Part shown: in pieces, positions 9,260 through 17,193 of the stretch
How positions within the stretch are numbered: position 1 is the first letter of the stretch
How the letters are laid out: the number at the start of each line of letters is the position of its first letter
Origin: an uncultured Bacillota bacterium
GTDB lineage: Bacteria; Bacillota; Clostridia; Oscillospirales; Oscillospiraceae
Assembly: GCA_947645675.1 (NCBI GenBank)
Contig: CANSDP010000004.1
Span: 1 to 64,000 of the forward strand
Direction of reading: 5' to 3'
Length of the DNA stretch: 64,000 nt
Program-made: the position numbers and the translations under genes
The notes under the pieces: generated by a model
What the model was told of the DNA's origin: nothing
Seen by the model: only the letters and a program-made list of their open reading frames with translations
Database searches by the model: none

Positions 9260-9550
9260 CTAAAGCATCAGGACATCTTCAGGACTGTAAGATGCCTTCG
9301 CACCAAAATGCTCGATCTTGTTTTCGTAGCGGTTTCCCAAGTAATAAAACCGAAGGCTGTCTTTCTCGGAATCCATGATTTTACACAGCTTTGCCTGCAA
9401 TATGCGGCACTGTGCCGTGTCCAGCAGGCACTCAAAGACAGAGTTTTGCACACGCTGGCCATAGTTGACACACTGCTTTGCGATCTGCCGCAGACGCTTA
9501 CGACCGGCAGCATCTTCCGTATTCACGTCGTAGGTGATTAAAACCAGCAT
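9260..9550 (-). CDS. cas2: Cas2, CRISPR adaptation protein (type I-C)
   Basis: A 96-residue Cas2, the usual length. It opens MLVLITYDVNTED, the ferredoxin-fold first strand with the conserved catalytic-type Asp, and contains QNSVFECLL, the second hallmark strand. It forms the central dimer of the Cas1-Cas2 integrase that inserts spacers at the leader end. It starts 4 bp after the cas1 stop, with a GGAAG ribosome-binding site inside the end of cas1. It is the last cas gene before the leader, as expected for type I-C. Confidence 0.95.
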   Translation of the reverse strand: MLVLITYDVNTEDAAGRKRLRQIAKQCVNYGQRVQNSVFECLLDTAQCRILQAKLCKIMDSEKDSLRFYYLGNRYENKIEHFGAKASYSPEDVLML

Positions 9551-9554
9551 CTGA

Positions 9555-10586
9555 TCACTTCCATAAAAATGGTGGGTAAGCGTCTAGGTCTCCCCGGAGA
9601 TAACGGGCCAATAGCAGCGCCTGAACATAGGGGATCATCCCCCATGACAGCTTTTCGCCCAGATAGGGGTGGGTCAGCCTCTCTTTCTTCTTTTCCTGCC
9701 AGCCTTTCAAAAACGCTCTCCGGCCTTCATCGGTCAGGGACACCGCGCCGCTCTCCATATACAGAAAGTCCGATGCCTTGACCTGGCGATTGTTAATAAG
9801 GGTCAGCACGAAGCGGTCCGCCATACAGGGGCGAAGCTCCTCCATCAGATCCAGCGCTAAAGAGGTCCGGCCCGGACGGTCCCGGTGCAGGAATCCCACA
9901 TAGGAATCCAGCCCCACGCTCTCCAGTGCGGAGGCACAGTCGTGGGCCAAAAGGCTGTAGGCGAAGGACAGCATGGCGTTGACTGCGTCCAGCGGCGGGC
10001 GGCGGCTGCGGCCGTGGAAGAAGAAGACTTCTTTATCTCCAAGGATCATCTCGTTGAAGGCTCCGAAGTAGGCGGAGGCGCCAACTCCTTCCAGGCCCCG
10101 CAGTTCTTCCAGATCAGCGGTTTCTTTGACCTGAGCCAACAGGCCGTGGATCTGCCGAGAGGCGGCAGTCAGCTTTTCGCCATCCACCCGCAGGCCGTGG
10201 TCCCGGCGGGTGCGCTCGACACTCCAGCGGGCATTGAACAGCTTTCCGAAAATCATGGTGCGGCTGATCTGACAGCACTGGACTGGATCGTCCGCGGTCC
10301 GGTATTGCGTCCGGCGAAGCAGAACGTTTCCGTTCCCCTCCCCACATACCCTCGCCAGGAATTTTCCTCTGGGATTGCAAAACGCAAATCCGATCTGCCG
10401 TTCCGCACAGGCGCCCATTAAGGCGGGCGAGGCCCCGGAGTAGGAAAATGTGATAATATTCTGCAAAGTATGCAGAGGATAGCGGGCTGCTATCTGCTTA
10501 TCCCGGTTGGCCACAACATTTTCTCCATCCAGAGACAAGTAAATGTCCTCCGACATGATGTATAAGGTGTTGAGCAGATGTTTCAT
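9555..10586 (-). CDS. cas1: Cas1, CRISPR integrase (type I-C)
   Basis: A 343-residue Cas1, full length for I-C. The N-terminal β-sandwich begins MKHLLNTLYIMSEDIYLSLD. The C-terminal α-helical catalytic domain shows the expected metal ligands in context: a Glu in LEGVGASAYFGAFNEM and His/Asp in HRDRPGRTSLALDLMEE. It catalyses spacer insertion with Cas2, and Cas4 upstream probably trims prespacers. Its ATG overlaps the cas4 stop (ATGA), indicating translational coupling. No disruption is visible, so adaptation genes look intact. Confidence 0.95.
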   Translation of the reverse strand: MKHLLNTLYIMSEDIYLSLDGENVVANRDKQIAARYPLHTLQNIITFSYSGASPALMGACAERQIGFAFCNPRGKFLARVCGEGNGNVLLRRTQYRTADDPVQCCQISRTMIFGKLFNARWSVERTRRDHGLRVDGEKLTAASRQIHGLLAQVKETADLEELRGLEGVGASAYFGAFNEMILGDKEVFFFHGRSRRPPLDAVNAMLSFAYSLLAHDCASALESVGLDSYVGFLHRDRPGRTSLALDLMEELRPCMADRFVLTLINNRQVKASDFLYMESGAVSLTDEGRRAFLKGWQEKKKERLTHPYLGEKLSWGMIPYVQALLLARYLRGDLDAYPPFLWK

Positions 10587-11245
10587 TCCAGCCCCTCCAT
10601 AGCGGCGGACAGATAATCCGCAACCTTTTTACGGCTCATCAGCTTCGGCAGGCATAAGTCCTTTAATGAGCAGGCGTTGCAGGCGTTAGAGGGCTTCACT
10701 TTGGGGGTATAGCGCCTTTGGTAGAGCTGGTGCATTTCTGTCAGGCTGTCCCGGACCTGTTGACGCAGTTCTGGAGTAAACAGAACCACGGTCCGGCGGC
10801 GTGGCTCCCCGTAGTAGAGCGCCCCCTCCGGGACGGTACAGCAGAGCATCTCCTCCAGACACATGGCCTGGGCGCAGAGTTGCAGTTCATCCGCATTGTC
10901 CTCCTTAGGCTTGCCCCGCTTGTATTCCACTGGATAGGGCTGCCACAACCCCTCCCGGTCTCGCAATGAAATCCCATCCGGGTCCCGGTGAAATTCCACC
11001 GCGTCGCACTGGCCGGAAATGCCCAGCTGCGCTGAATGGATCGCCAGTCCTCTGACGGTCAGGCGGTCCCCCCGACTCTCCCGGAACTCCTGGTCGTGAA
11101 CGCGCTCATGCATGAGATGGCCGTCCACCGTGCGGAAATTCTCCGCCCACTGGTTTTCTATGTGGATCAGCGCCCATTGGCGGCGGCAGAAGGCGAAGTG
11201 CTGCAGCCCTGAGAGCTGGAGCCAGTCCTCCTCTGGCCGGCTCAT
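10583..11245 (-). CDS. cas4: Cas4, RecB-like nuclease for prespacer processing
   Basis: About 220 residues. The track ORF begins at 11335, but the first 30 residues are out-of-frame cas7 sequence. The ATG at 11245 gives MSRPEEDWLQLSGLQHFAFC, the standard Cas4 N-terminus with the first iron-sulfur cysteine, and overlaps the restored cas7 stop as ATGA. RecB nuclease elements follow: GQCDAVEF (Asp) and PVEYKRGKP (Glu-x-Lys). The C-terminal cluster cysteines are CNACSLKDLC. Cas4 trims prespacers and selects PAM-bearing ends before integration. It is intact and coupled to cas1. Confidence 0.93.
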   Translation of the reverse strand: MSRPEEDWLQLSGLQHFAFCRRQWALIHIENQWAENFRTVDGHLMHERVHDQEFRESRGDRLTVRGLAIHSAQLGISGQCDAVEFHRDPDGISLRDREGLWQPYPVEYKRGKPKEDNADELQLCAQAMCLEEMLCCTVPEGALYYGEPRRRTVVLFTPELRQQVRDSLTEMHQLYQRRYTPKVKPSNACNACSLKDLCLPKLMSRKKVADYLSAAMEGLE

Positions 11246-12137
11246 ACCATGCGCCGGCAGGTGACGCCGGCCGGCAGGGCGGACTCGTCCACCGTGACCC
11301 GATAGTCCCCATAGGAACGGGCGGGGCGGCATCATCCTTGTCCGTCCGTTCCACCTTCACCGATTCAAAGAGTTTCCAGGCTGGCGCGCAGCCCAGTTCG
11401 GAGTCGTGCTTGAAAATAATCAGCTCCCGCACCGCCATCTTGCCCCGGGCGGCGGAGTGGTCGTGCTCAAACATATTGAGAATTGCCTGCCACAGCAGCT
11501 CCAGATCCTCCTCGGAAAAGCCGGTGGTCTTGCGGGCCAGATTGGCGGAGACATAGCCCTCACAGCGGTAGAGGCCGTAGGGGATGATATACTTGCGGCC
11601 CATCTCGGTTCCTTTCTTCTCCGCATCGGCTTCGGTTGTAATGGCCACACGGGTGATGGTCACCTCCTGAGGCATCACCGGCTCCACACTGCGGGCAAAG
11701 CCCAGCTGCACCGGCCCTCGGACCTGGCCGCAGTTGAGCGCCGCTTTGACAAAGGTGGTCATGACCGCGCCAAAGGTACGGATGTCATAGAAGCTGGCGC
11801 ACATCCAATCCCGAATTTTCTCATCCAAGTGGGAATCGGCCTTTTTCTTCTCCTTGACCGTCTTGTCTGTTACACCCAGCGCTTCATAGGCCTTGGCGTC
11901 GCTGCGATTGAGGGGCGCTCCGTCCTTGATATAAATGCGGTAGCCGTCGGCGTCCTCCTTGACGGTTTCCACATAGTTACGGATCTTCCGCTTCAGGCAC
12001 ACGTCGGTCACCAGCCCCAGGCCGGTCTCCGGGTCCACCCGGGGCATATTGCCCGCGTCGGGGTCTCCGTTGGGGTTTCCGTTCTCTACATCGAAGAGAA
12101 TTACAAATTCATAGCGGTTTTTGATCGGCTCAGACAT
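11242..12137 (-). CDS. cas7: Cas7 (Csd2), Cascade backbone, with an apparent 3' frameshift
   Basis: Type I-C Cas7 coats the crRNA spacer in Cascade. The RAMP start (NRYEFVILFDVENGNPNGDP) and the body to about residue 270 (KLFESVKVERTDKDD) are normal. The track ORF then runs into an arginine/proline-rich tail and stops at 11106, deep in cas4. One base earlier in phase, the same DNA encodes ARSYGDYRVTVDESALPAG, the expected Cas7c C-terminus, and stops with TGA at 11242-11244, overlapping the cas4 ATG. One base therefore appears lost around 11318-11330 (CCGCCC where CCGGCCC is expected). The ATG at 12137 has AAGGAGG nine bases upstream and is preferred to GTG 12143. I give the restored extent; as written the ORF is 11106-12137. 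Confidence 0.88.
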
Positions 12138-13872
12138 GTTCACGTTCCTCCTTTTTTGTATAGCGGGCCTGGGTCTGGTGGTAGTATCCCAGCTGAAACG
12201 CGCCCTGCTGGGGAAGGCTCAGGCGGTCCGGAAAGGTTTCTCCCAGCTTGGCGGTCAAATCAGTCAGCTGTTTGCTGTATGAGATATCAAAGCCCTTATC
12301 CAGCTTCCGCAGATGCTTCTGCGCCAGGTTAATCAGCGTTGGAAACACCCGGCTGGGTGTGGCGGAAGCAGAGTTAAAATATTTGTCCTTAATGGTAGTG
12401 TTGATGCCCGGATTGGCTGAGGACTGGATGGCTTCCAGTACTGAGAACAGCCGGCCCAAGACGTAAGGGATATTAGTGCTGTCCGGATTCAGGGACACGG
12501 TCAAAACCTCCTTTGGTACATCAGGATGTGGATGTTTCAAGTAATACGCTTTCAAAATGGCCGCCCTGCCCCTGGTGATTTCCCGCTCCGCCCGGATGCG
12601 CAGGGAAACGCCGTTAAGCAGTGTGGCGGGATAAGGAGTATCATTCAGAATGGCGCGGAGGGTTTCTCCGGCCATTCCAGGTACAAGGGACTTGTCGCGG
12701 GAATTCTGGTTCACCGTCTCGTCCAGCAGCTTCCAGAGGGGGAGGATCTCAAACTTGTCAAAGGCGGGGCGGACAATTTCCAGCCGTTCCTGGTGGGCCT
12801 GAATGTTTCGTACGAACTCACCGAACGAATTTTTGAGGAAGAACCGCACCGAAAGCCGGGCGGCATTTGGCGACAGACCCAGGATATAAAATGTAGTATT
12901 AGGGTCCAGTTGTGTCTCCTCAAACAGGACCGACCTGCCCTGGCACAGGTCAAGGGCTATTTTTTGCAGGTCAGAGACCGCATAGGTACTGGGAGCGCCA
13001 AACAGGCTTGCCATTGAGAAACTCTGGTAGGCCCGCTGGCCGCCCGATGCCCAAAACAAAACCGTGGTATCTCCGATCCGTCCCACATACTCCCGATCTG
13101 CCAGCAGGTGATTCAGTGCGCTGGTATAGGCAAAGGCCGCGTATTTGCTGGTGGGGGCGTTGAAGCTCTGCTCCTTTCCATAGGAGCAGAAGGCGCCACC
13201 ATTAAAGGACACCAGTGCCGCGCCGCTGGACTGAGCCCCAGCCAATCCTTTGATGGAGGGGTGGACCGCCTCCACGGTCCCCTTTTTCCCGGTAACCAGA
13301 CACACCAGTTCTGGGCCATCTCCGGCTGCGTCATAATAACGTTGCCATGCCGACCGGACCAGGGCATCGTCCTGAAGAAACCCTCCCTGATAGTGAAATA
13401 CCAGATTGGCCCCCGCAAGAATATCCTCCAGCTTGTCCGCCAATACGGGATGTTCCCTGGCTTTTGCCGGGTCCCAGCAGTCAAAGAAGGCCAGCACTGC
13501 CCGGGCCGGCGGGCTGTCCACACCATCTAAAATCTGATGATGGAGCGTTTTACAGGCGGCGAAACACTCCAGGCTCCGCTGCGGCTTGCCTTTTTCGTCT
13601 GTACCCAGAATGTAGCTGGAATTGTCCCACAAAAAATTGGAGGCCACTCCGCTGGATCTTTTGACCGGAGCGGGGAGAGACATGGTTCTGGGAGCCAATA
13701 CCTTCTTCTTTCCTCGCTCCACTTCATTTTTCAGGGAAGCTACCTGTTCTAACTCTCCGGCATCGTTGATGTACAGTGCGTAGGAAATATTGGCGTTGCT
13801 CCAGCCGGGGCGGGCCAGCTTCCCCTGGGCGGCCAGGTCGTCATAGTGCTCCACAAGTGCCTGCAAGATCAT
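12130..13872 (-). CDS. cas8c: Cas8c (Csd1), large subunit of type I-C Cascade
   Basis: A 580-residue Cas8c/Csd1, typical length. It begins MILQALVEHYDDLAAQGKLA and contains the characteristic segments FNGGAFCSYGKEQSFNAP and LNHLLADREYVGRIGDTTV. In type I-C this protein recognises the PAM. An internal start within it makes the Cas11c small subunit in characterised systems; a candidate internal start is not resolved here. It overlaps cas5c upstream by 4 nt and cas7 downstream by 8 nt, so the three Cascade genes are translationally coupled. No damage is visible. Confidence 0.95.
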   Translation of the reverse strand: MILQALVEHYDDLAAQGKLARPGWSNANISYALYINDAGELEQVASLKNEVERGKKKVLAPRTMSLPAPVKRSSGVASNFLWDNSSYILGTDEKGKPQRSLECFAACKTLHHQILDGVDSPPARAVLAFFDCWDPAKAREHPVLADKLEDILAGANLVFHYQGGFLQDDALVRSAWQRYYDAAGDGPELVCLVTGKKGTVEAVHPSIKGLAGAQSSGAALVSFNGGAFCSYGKEQSFNAPTSKYAAFAYTSALNHLLADREYVGRIGDTTVLFWASGGQRAYQSFSMASLFGAPSTYAVSDLQKIALDLCQGRSVLFEETQLDPNTTFYILGLSPNAARLSVRFFLKNSFGEFVRNIQAHQERLEIVRPAFDKFEILPLWKLLDETVNQNSRDKSLVPGMAGETLRAILNDTPYPATLLNGVSLRIRAEREITRGRAAILKAYYLKHPHPDVPKEVLTVSLNPDSTNIPYVLGRLFSVLEAIQSSANPGINTTIKDKYFNSASATPSRVFPTLINLAQKHLRKLDKGFDISYSKQLTDLTAKLGETFPDRLSLPQQGAFQLGYYHQTQARYTKKEEREHV

Positions 13873-14531
13873 CCAATCACCTCCCCGCTGTTTCTGTCCG
13901 GAATCTCCAGCACGCCGTCCCGGAGCGCCGCCCGAAAGAAGAGCGGGGTAATATTCTTCGGGTCGGAGTAGTCCAAGTCCCAGAGCATATACCCCAGGTC
14001 CCGTACTCCCTTCAGCTCCTCCGGACAGGACGGCGGGGCTTCACACGCTTTAAACTGCGCGGGAAATTCCCGGCAGCCAAAATAGGGCTGACTGTAAAAC
14101 TGTCCCCGCTTGATCCTCCGTTTGACAATATCCTGAAACTTTCCGGCGTTGTCGCTGTCCGCAGCCTGGTCCGTGATGTCAAAGTGGGCGTCGATAACAT
14201 AGCGCACATCCCGCAGCAGCATGGCGGCCCGCTGCTGGATATCCTGAGAGGTGGCAAGATACAGCTCTCCCCTCCCCCGCTCCATCACTGTTCGGGCTAA
14301 CCGGGCGCTGATGGTAGATTTCACCTCGTTGCGCCGCAGGTTGGTAAAGCGGATGGGGGCGCAGACGTGGATGCGGTCAATAACCCAGTGCATTCCGGGG
14401 TGCCAGTAGATACTCTCCAACAGCCCCCGGGCGGCGGAGGGCGTCATGATATCGTAGCTGACCCGTTCCGTCTTCATTTCCGGGCGGGTGAAACAGGCAT
14501 AGTCTCCCCAGACCTCCAATGAAATTGGCAT
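13869..14531 (-). CDS. cas5c: Cas5c (Cas5d), crRNA-processing endonuclease
   Basis: About 220 residues. Type I-C lacks Cas6, and Cas5c both cuts the repeat and caps the 5' handle. The RAMP opening (LEVWGDYACFTRPEMKTERV), the SIYWHP element and an AHFDIT segment in the catalytic region match the family. The track start is GTG 14540; AAAGGAG lies eight bases before ATG 14531, which gives MPISLEVWGD, so 14531 is preferred. It follows cas3 by 76 nt and overlaps cas8c by 4 nt. I did not assign the catalytic triad residue by residue. Confidence 0.93.
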   Translation of the reverse strand: MPISLEVWGDYACFTRPEMKTERVSYDIMTPSAARGLLESIYWHPGMHWVIDRIHVCAPIRFTNLRRNEVKSTISARLARTVMERGRGELYLATSQDIQQRAAMLLRDVRYVIDAHFDITDQAADSDNAGKFQDIVKRRIKRGQFYSQPYFGCREFPAQFKACEAPPSCPEELKGVRDLGYMLWDLDYSDPKNITPLFFRAALRDGVLEIPDRNSGEVIG

Positions 14532-14607
14532 GGCGTTCACTCCTTTCTGTTTTTGTCACTGAAAAACACGTTCTGTCCTACTGGCAGGACCATGATCAAA
14601 GCGCAAA

Positions 14608-16740
14608 CTAAATTGCGAGAAATTTCCCTTCGTCCGCTGTCGTTGACAGTCCCGTTGTACTGTCGTACAGCGCCAGGTTGGTCAGAACCGCGCTTCCATC
14701 CTCCAGCACTTCCAGGTCACCTGCCATGTCCAGAGCCTTGAAGTGTTGTGGGTAGACGGATACGCCGTACTGGCCCAGCGTCCGGAACAGCTCCCTGCTG
14801 CGCTCGCCGGAACGGAGCCGCCGGACCAGCTCCTCCCCTTCTTCCAGGGGGATATATACGATTTTGGTTTCACTGTCAATCAGGTGAAACCGCTCCGCAA
14901 TCCTCCGGAAGGGCATAAATTCCCGCTCCATAACTGTGAGGATGTTCTTTTGGTCCAGGGCTTCCGGGCCTTTCAGGTCCAGCAGTTCCTGGAAATAGCA
15001 CCGGATGGCCTCCTGGCTGTCCGGTTGGTCATAGCGGCGCAGTGCCTGACGCCCCGCGGCCACGGGCAGTTCAAATAGAGACGGCGGAGGGGTTTCGCTC
15101 TGAAATATGGTGACGATGCTCTCCCCGGCAGGACGTTTCCCCTCCCGGTTGCACCGGCCCGCCGCCTGAAGAATGGAATCCAGTCCCGCCTCCTCCCGGA
15201 ACACTGCGGGAAAGTCCACATCCACTCCGGCCTCGATCAAGGAGGTGGATACCACCCGGCAGGGCAGGCCGTCCTTTAGCCGGCTCCGGATCTCCTTCAG
15301 CATGGCCTTCCGGTGGGCGGGGTACATCAGGGTGGACAGATGGAAGGCTCCCTCTTTGTCCAGCAGGCCGTAGACCGTCTGTGCGCTTTTACGGCTGTTG
15401 ACAATGCACAGAGCCTGTTTTTGACCGCCGATCCGCTCCGCCACAGTCTCCCAGGACAGCTTTCCTTCCCTCCGGAAGGTGACACGCTGGAATATCTCCT
15501 GATGGAACATCTCTCGAGGGCACAGCTCGACCGCAGGCCGGTCCGGCAGAAATTCCCGGAATATTCCGTCCAGCGCAGGTTGAGTGGCGGTACACAGCAC
15601 AGCGGAAGCGCCATAATCCTTGACCAGCTGGGCAATGGCATAGACGCAGGGACGGAGATAAGGGACGGGCAGCATCTGCGCCTCGTCAAAAATAATGACG
15701 CTTTGGGCCAGATTGTGTAGCTTGCGGCACTGGGAGGAGCGGTTGGCAAAGAGGGACTCAAAAAACTGTACCGCCGTGGTCACCACCACTGGCATGTCCC
15801 AGTTTTCGGTCGCCCTGACCCGTCTGGCATTCTCCGGCTTGGCTTCGTCCTCAATATCGTACAGAACACCGGAATGATGCTCCAACACATTCTCATCTCC
15901 CAGGATATCCCGAAAAACCTGGGCGTTCTGCTCAATGATGGAGGTATAGGGAATCACATAAATCAACCGGCGCAGTCCATGCGTGCGGGCGTGACGCAGT
16001 GCAAAGGCCAGCGACGCCACCGTCTTGCCTCCGCCTGTAGGGATGGTCAGGGTAAACAGTCCCGGACTTTGGACCTCCCCCTGTTCCATGCAGCGCTCCA
16101 AAATCCCACACCGTTCCCGGTTCAGATCGCTCTGAGGCGGGAACCAGTTGGAGATATGAGCCTGGAGCTTGTCCTCCAGCATCTCCATCGGGTCTCCCCC
16201 GCCCCGCTCCTTCTCTCCTCCCGCCATAAAGGTCTCTGTATCCAGAAAGTCCCCATCCACCAGACAGGAATAGAGCATCCTGGTAAAAAACATCTCCTCC
16301 AGCGGACTGGAGAACCTCTGTTTGGGGACGGCGGGCAGCTTGAACTCCTTCTCCCAGGCCCCGTAGGGCTCCAGTTTTCCCAGGGCGGCTCTTCTCATGC
16401 GTCCCCAGAAGGTCCCCTCTTCCCAGTGATCCCCCTGTCCACCCCCATCGGGCAGGCCGCCGTGGTGCCCCGCTACGGCGAAAGCGGAGCAGATCTGTTC
16501 CAGCTTGCAGCATTCCGCCGCGCCGGCAGTGGCGTGATCCACATGCTCTGTACTCCCCTGGAGCCGGCGCTGGAAGGCTGCGGAATATTTCCCCAGGTCA
16601 TGGGCCAGTCCGGCAAGCCGTCCCTGGTCCTCCGCTCTAAAGGCGGCAGCAAATCCAGCACACAACTCCGCCGTTCCATCCAGGTGCTCTAACACGGTCT
16701 GCCTGCGTCCATCCTGGGAAACATGGGCAAGATGTACCAT
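14608..16740 (-). CDS. cas3: Cas3, HD nuclease-helicase effector
   Basis: About 710 residues, full length. The N-terminal HD nuclease domain shows GLAHDLGKYSAAF and VAGHHGG. The SF2 helicase follows with Walker A IPTGGGKTVASLA, a DEAQ box (VIIFDEAQMLP), motif III TATQPAL, and motif VI region QAAGRCNREG. Recruited by Cascade, it nicks and degrades target DNA. The track uses GTG 16761; ATG 16740 (MVHLAHVSQDG) has AAAGGAAG upstream and gives the normal N-terminus. It is the first gene of the cas operon, directly behind a strong promoter at 16774-16802. Confidence 0.95.
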   Translation of the reverse strand: MVHLAHVSQDGRRQTVLEHLDGTAELCAGFAAAFRAEDQGRLAGLAHDLGKYSAAFQRRLQGSTEHVDHATAGAAECCKLEQICSAFAVAGHHGGLPDGGGQGDHWEEGTFWGRMRRAALGKLEPYGAWEKEFKLPAVPKQRFSSPLEEMFFTRMLYSCLVDGDFLDTETFMAGGEKERGGGDPMEMLEDKLQAHISNWFPPQSDLNRERCGILERCMEQGEVQSPGLFTLTIPTGGGKTVASLAFALRHARTHGLRRLIYVIPYTSIIEQNAQVFRDILGDENVLEHHSGVLYDIEDEAKPENARRVRATENWDMPVVVTTAVQFFESLFANRSSQCRKLHNLAQSVIIFDEAQMLPVPYLRPCVYAIAQLVKDYGASAVLCTATQPALDGIFREFLPDRPAVELCPREMFHQEIFQRVTFRREGKLSWETVAERIGGQKQALCIVNSRKSAQTVYGLLDKEGAFHLSTLMYPAHRKAMLKEIRSRLKDGLPCRVVSTSLIEAGVDVDFPAVFREEAGLDSILQAAGRCNREGKRPAGESIVTIFQSETPPPSLFELPVAAGRQALRRYDQPDSQEAIRCYFQELLDLKGPEALDQKNILTVMEREFMPFRRIAERFHLIDSETKIVYIPLEEGEELVRRLRSGERSRELFRTLGQYGVSVYPQHFKALDMAGDLEVLEDGSAVLTNLALYDSTTGLSTTADEGKFLAI

Positions 16741-16773
16741 TTTATCCCACTTCCTTTCCACTATATCTGTATC

Positions 16774-16802
16774 ATTTTACCATTCTTGGAAGCAAATGTA
16801 AA
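16774..16802 (-). promoter_or_regulatory. Promoter of the cas operon
   Basis: Minus-strand TTTACA, a 17-nt spacer and TAAAAT lie 34 bp before the cas3 ATG. It is the only good promoter upstream of the cas genes and would serve all seven. Confidence 0.65.
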
Positions 16803-16957
16803 GCATTCATTTGCGGCTGCCAGCAGCTCCGCTCCCCCATTCTACCCTGTCGGTACTGGCGAATGCCTGCGCCTGTGCAAAGATCGGATGGACGCCAGAA
16901 ACGTTTATCTCACCAATCCGGCCTTTGACAAGGTTCAGCCCAGAAATTGAACAAGAG

Positions 16958-16993
16958 GGGCGGGGATCGGACTGTAATGTCCGATCCCCGCCC
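16958..16993 (-). terminator. Strong hairpin after the transporter operon
   Basis: A perfect 15-bp inverted repeat (gggcggggatcggac and its complement) with a 6-nt loop lies 8 bp beyond the stop of the 58-aa ORF. The T-rich side (TTTTTATTTTTT) is on the plus strand, so the minus-strand hairpin may act as a Rho-independent-like stop or mRNA stabiliser for the transporter transcript. It also insulates cas3. Confidence 0.5.
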
Positions 16994-17001
16994 GATAATT
17001 T

Positions 17002-17178
17002 TTATTTTTTGAGCTTCTTGCCGCTCAAGTGAATCTCAGGGACCGCTACATTGTCATAGCGGATCTCCTCCTGACCGTCCTCCAACTCGTCCGTCTCGGA
17101 CGCCGTGCCGGTCAGGACCTCGGGGACAGCCAAGTCCTCGATGCGTACGTGAAGCTTGGGGTCCTTCTCATTGCTCAC
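17002..17178 (-). CDS. Acidic 58-residue protein, unknown function (too short for the ORF track)
   Basis: A GTG-initiated frame of 58 codons, with GGGAGG seven bases upstream, begins 15 bp after the stop of the TAXI-GltS gene and ends at TAA 17002. The start reads MSNEKDPKLHVRIEDLAVPE and the end VAVPEIHLSGKKLKK. The centre is strongly acidic (Asp/Glu-rich). A short motif VAVPE/LAVPE occurs twice, suggesting an internal repeat. No membrane segment is present. Co-transcription with the transporter suggests a cytosolic accessory or regulator of it. The family is unknown to me; the ribosome-binding site, spacing and clean ending make it probably real. Confidence 0.6.
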   Translation of the reverse strand: MSNEKDPKLHVRIEDLAVPEVLTGTASETDELEDGQEEIRYDNVAVPEIHLSGKKLKK

Positions 17179-17193
17179 AGAAAACCCTCCCTG

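Noticed and set aside
11106-11241. C-terminal extension of the cas7 ORF into cas4 as a real domain
   Set aside because: Its Arg/Pro/Ala composition is that of an out-of-frame read, and the proper C-terminus exists in the neighbouring phase.
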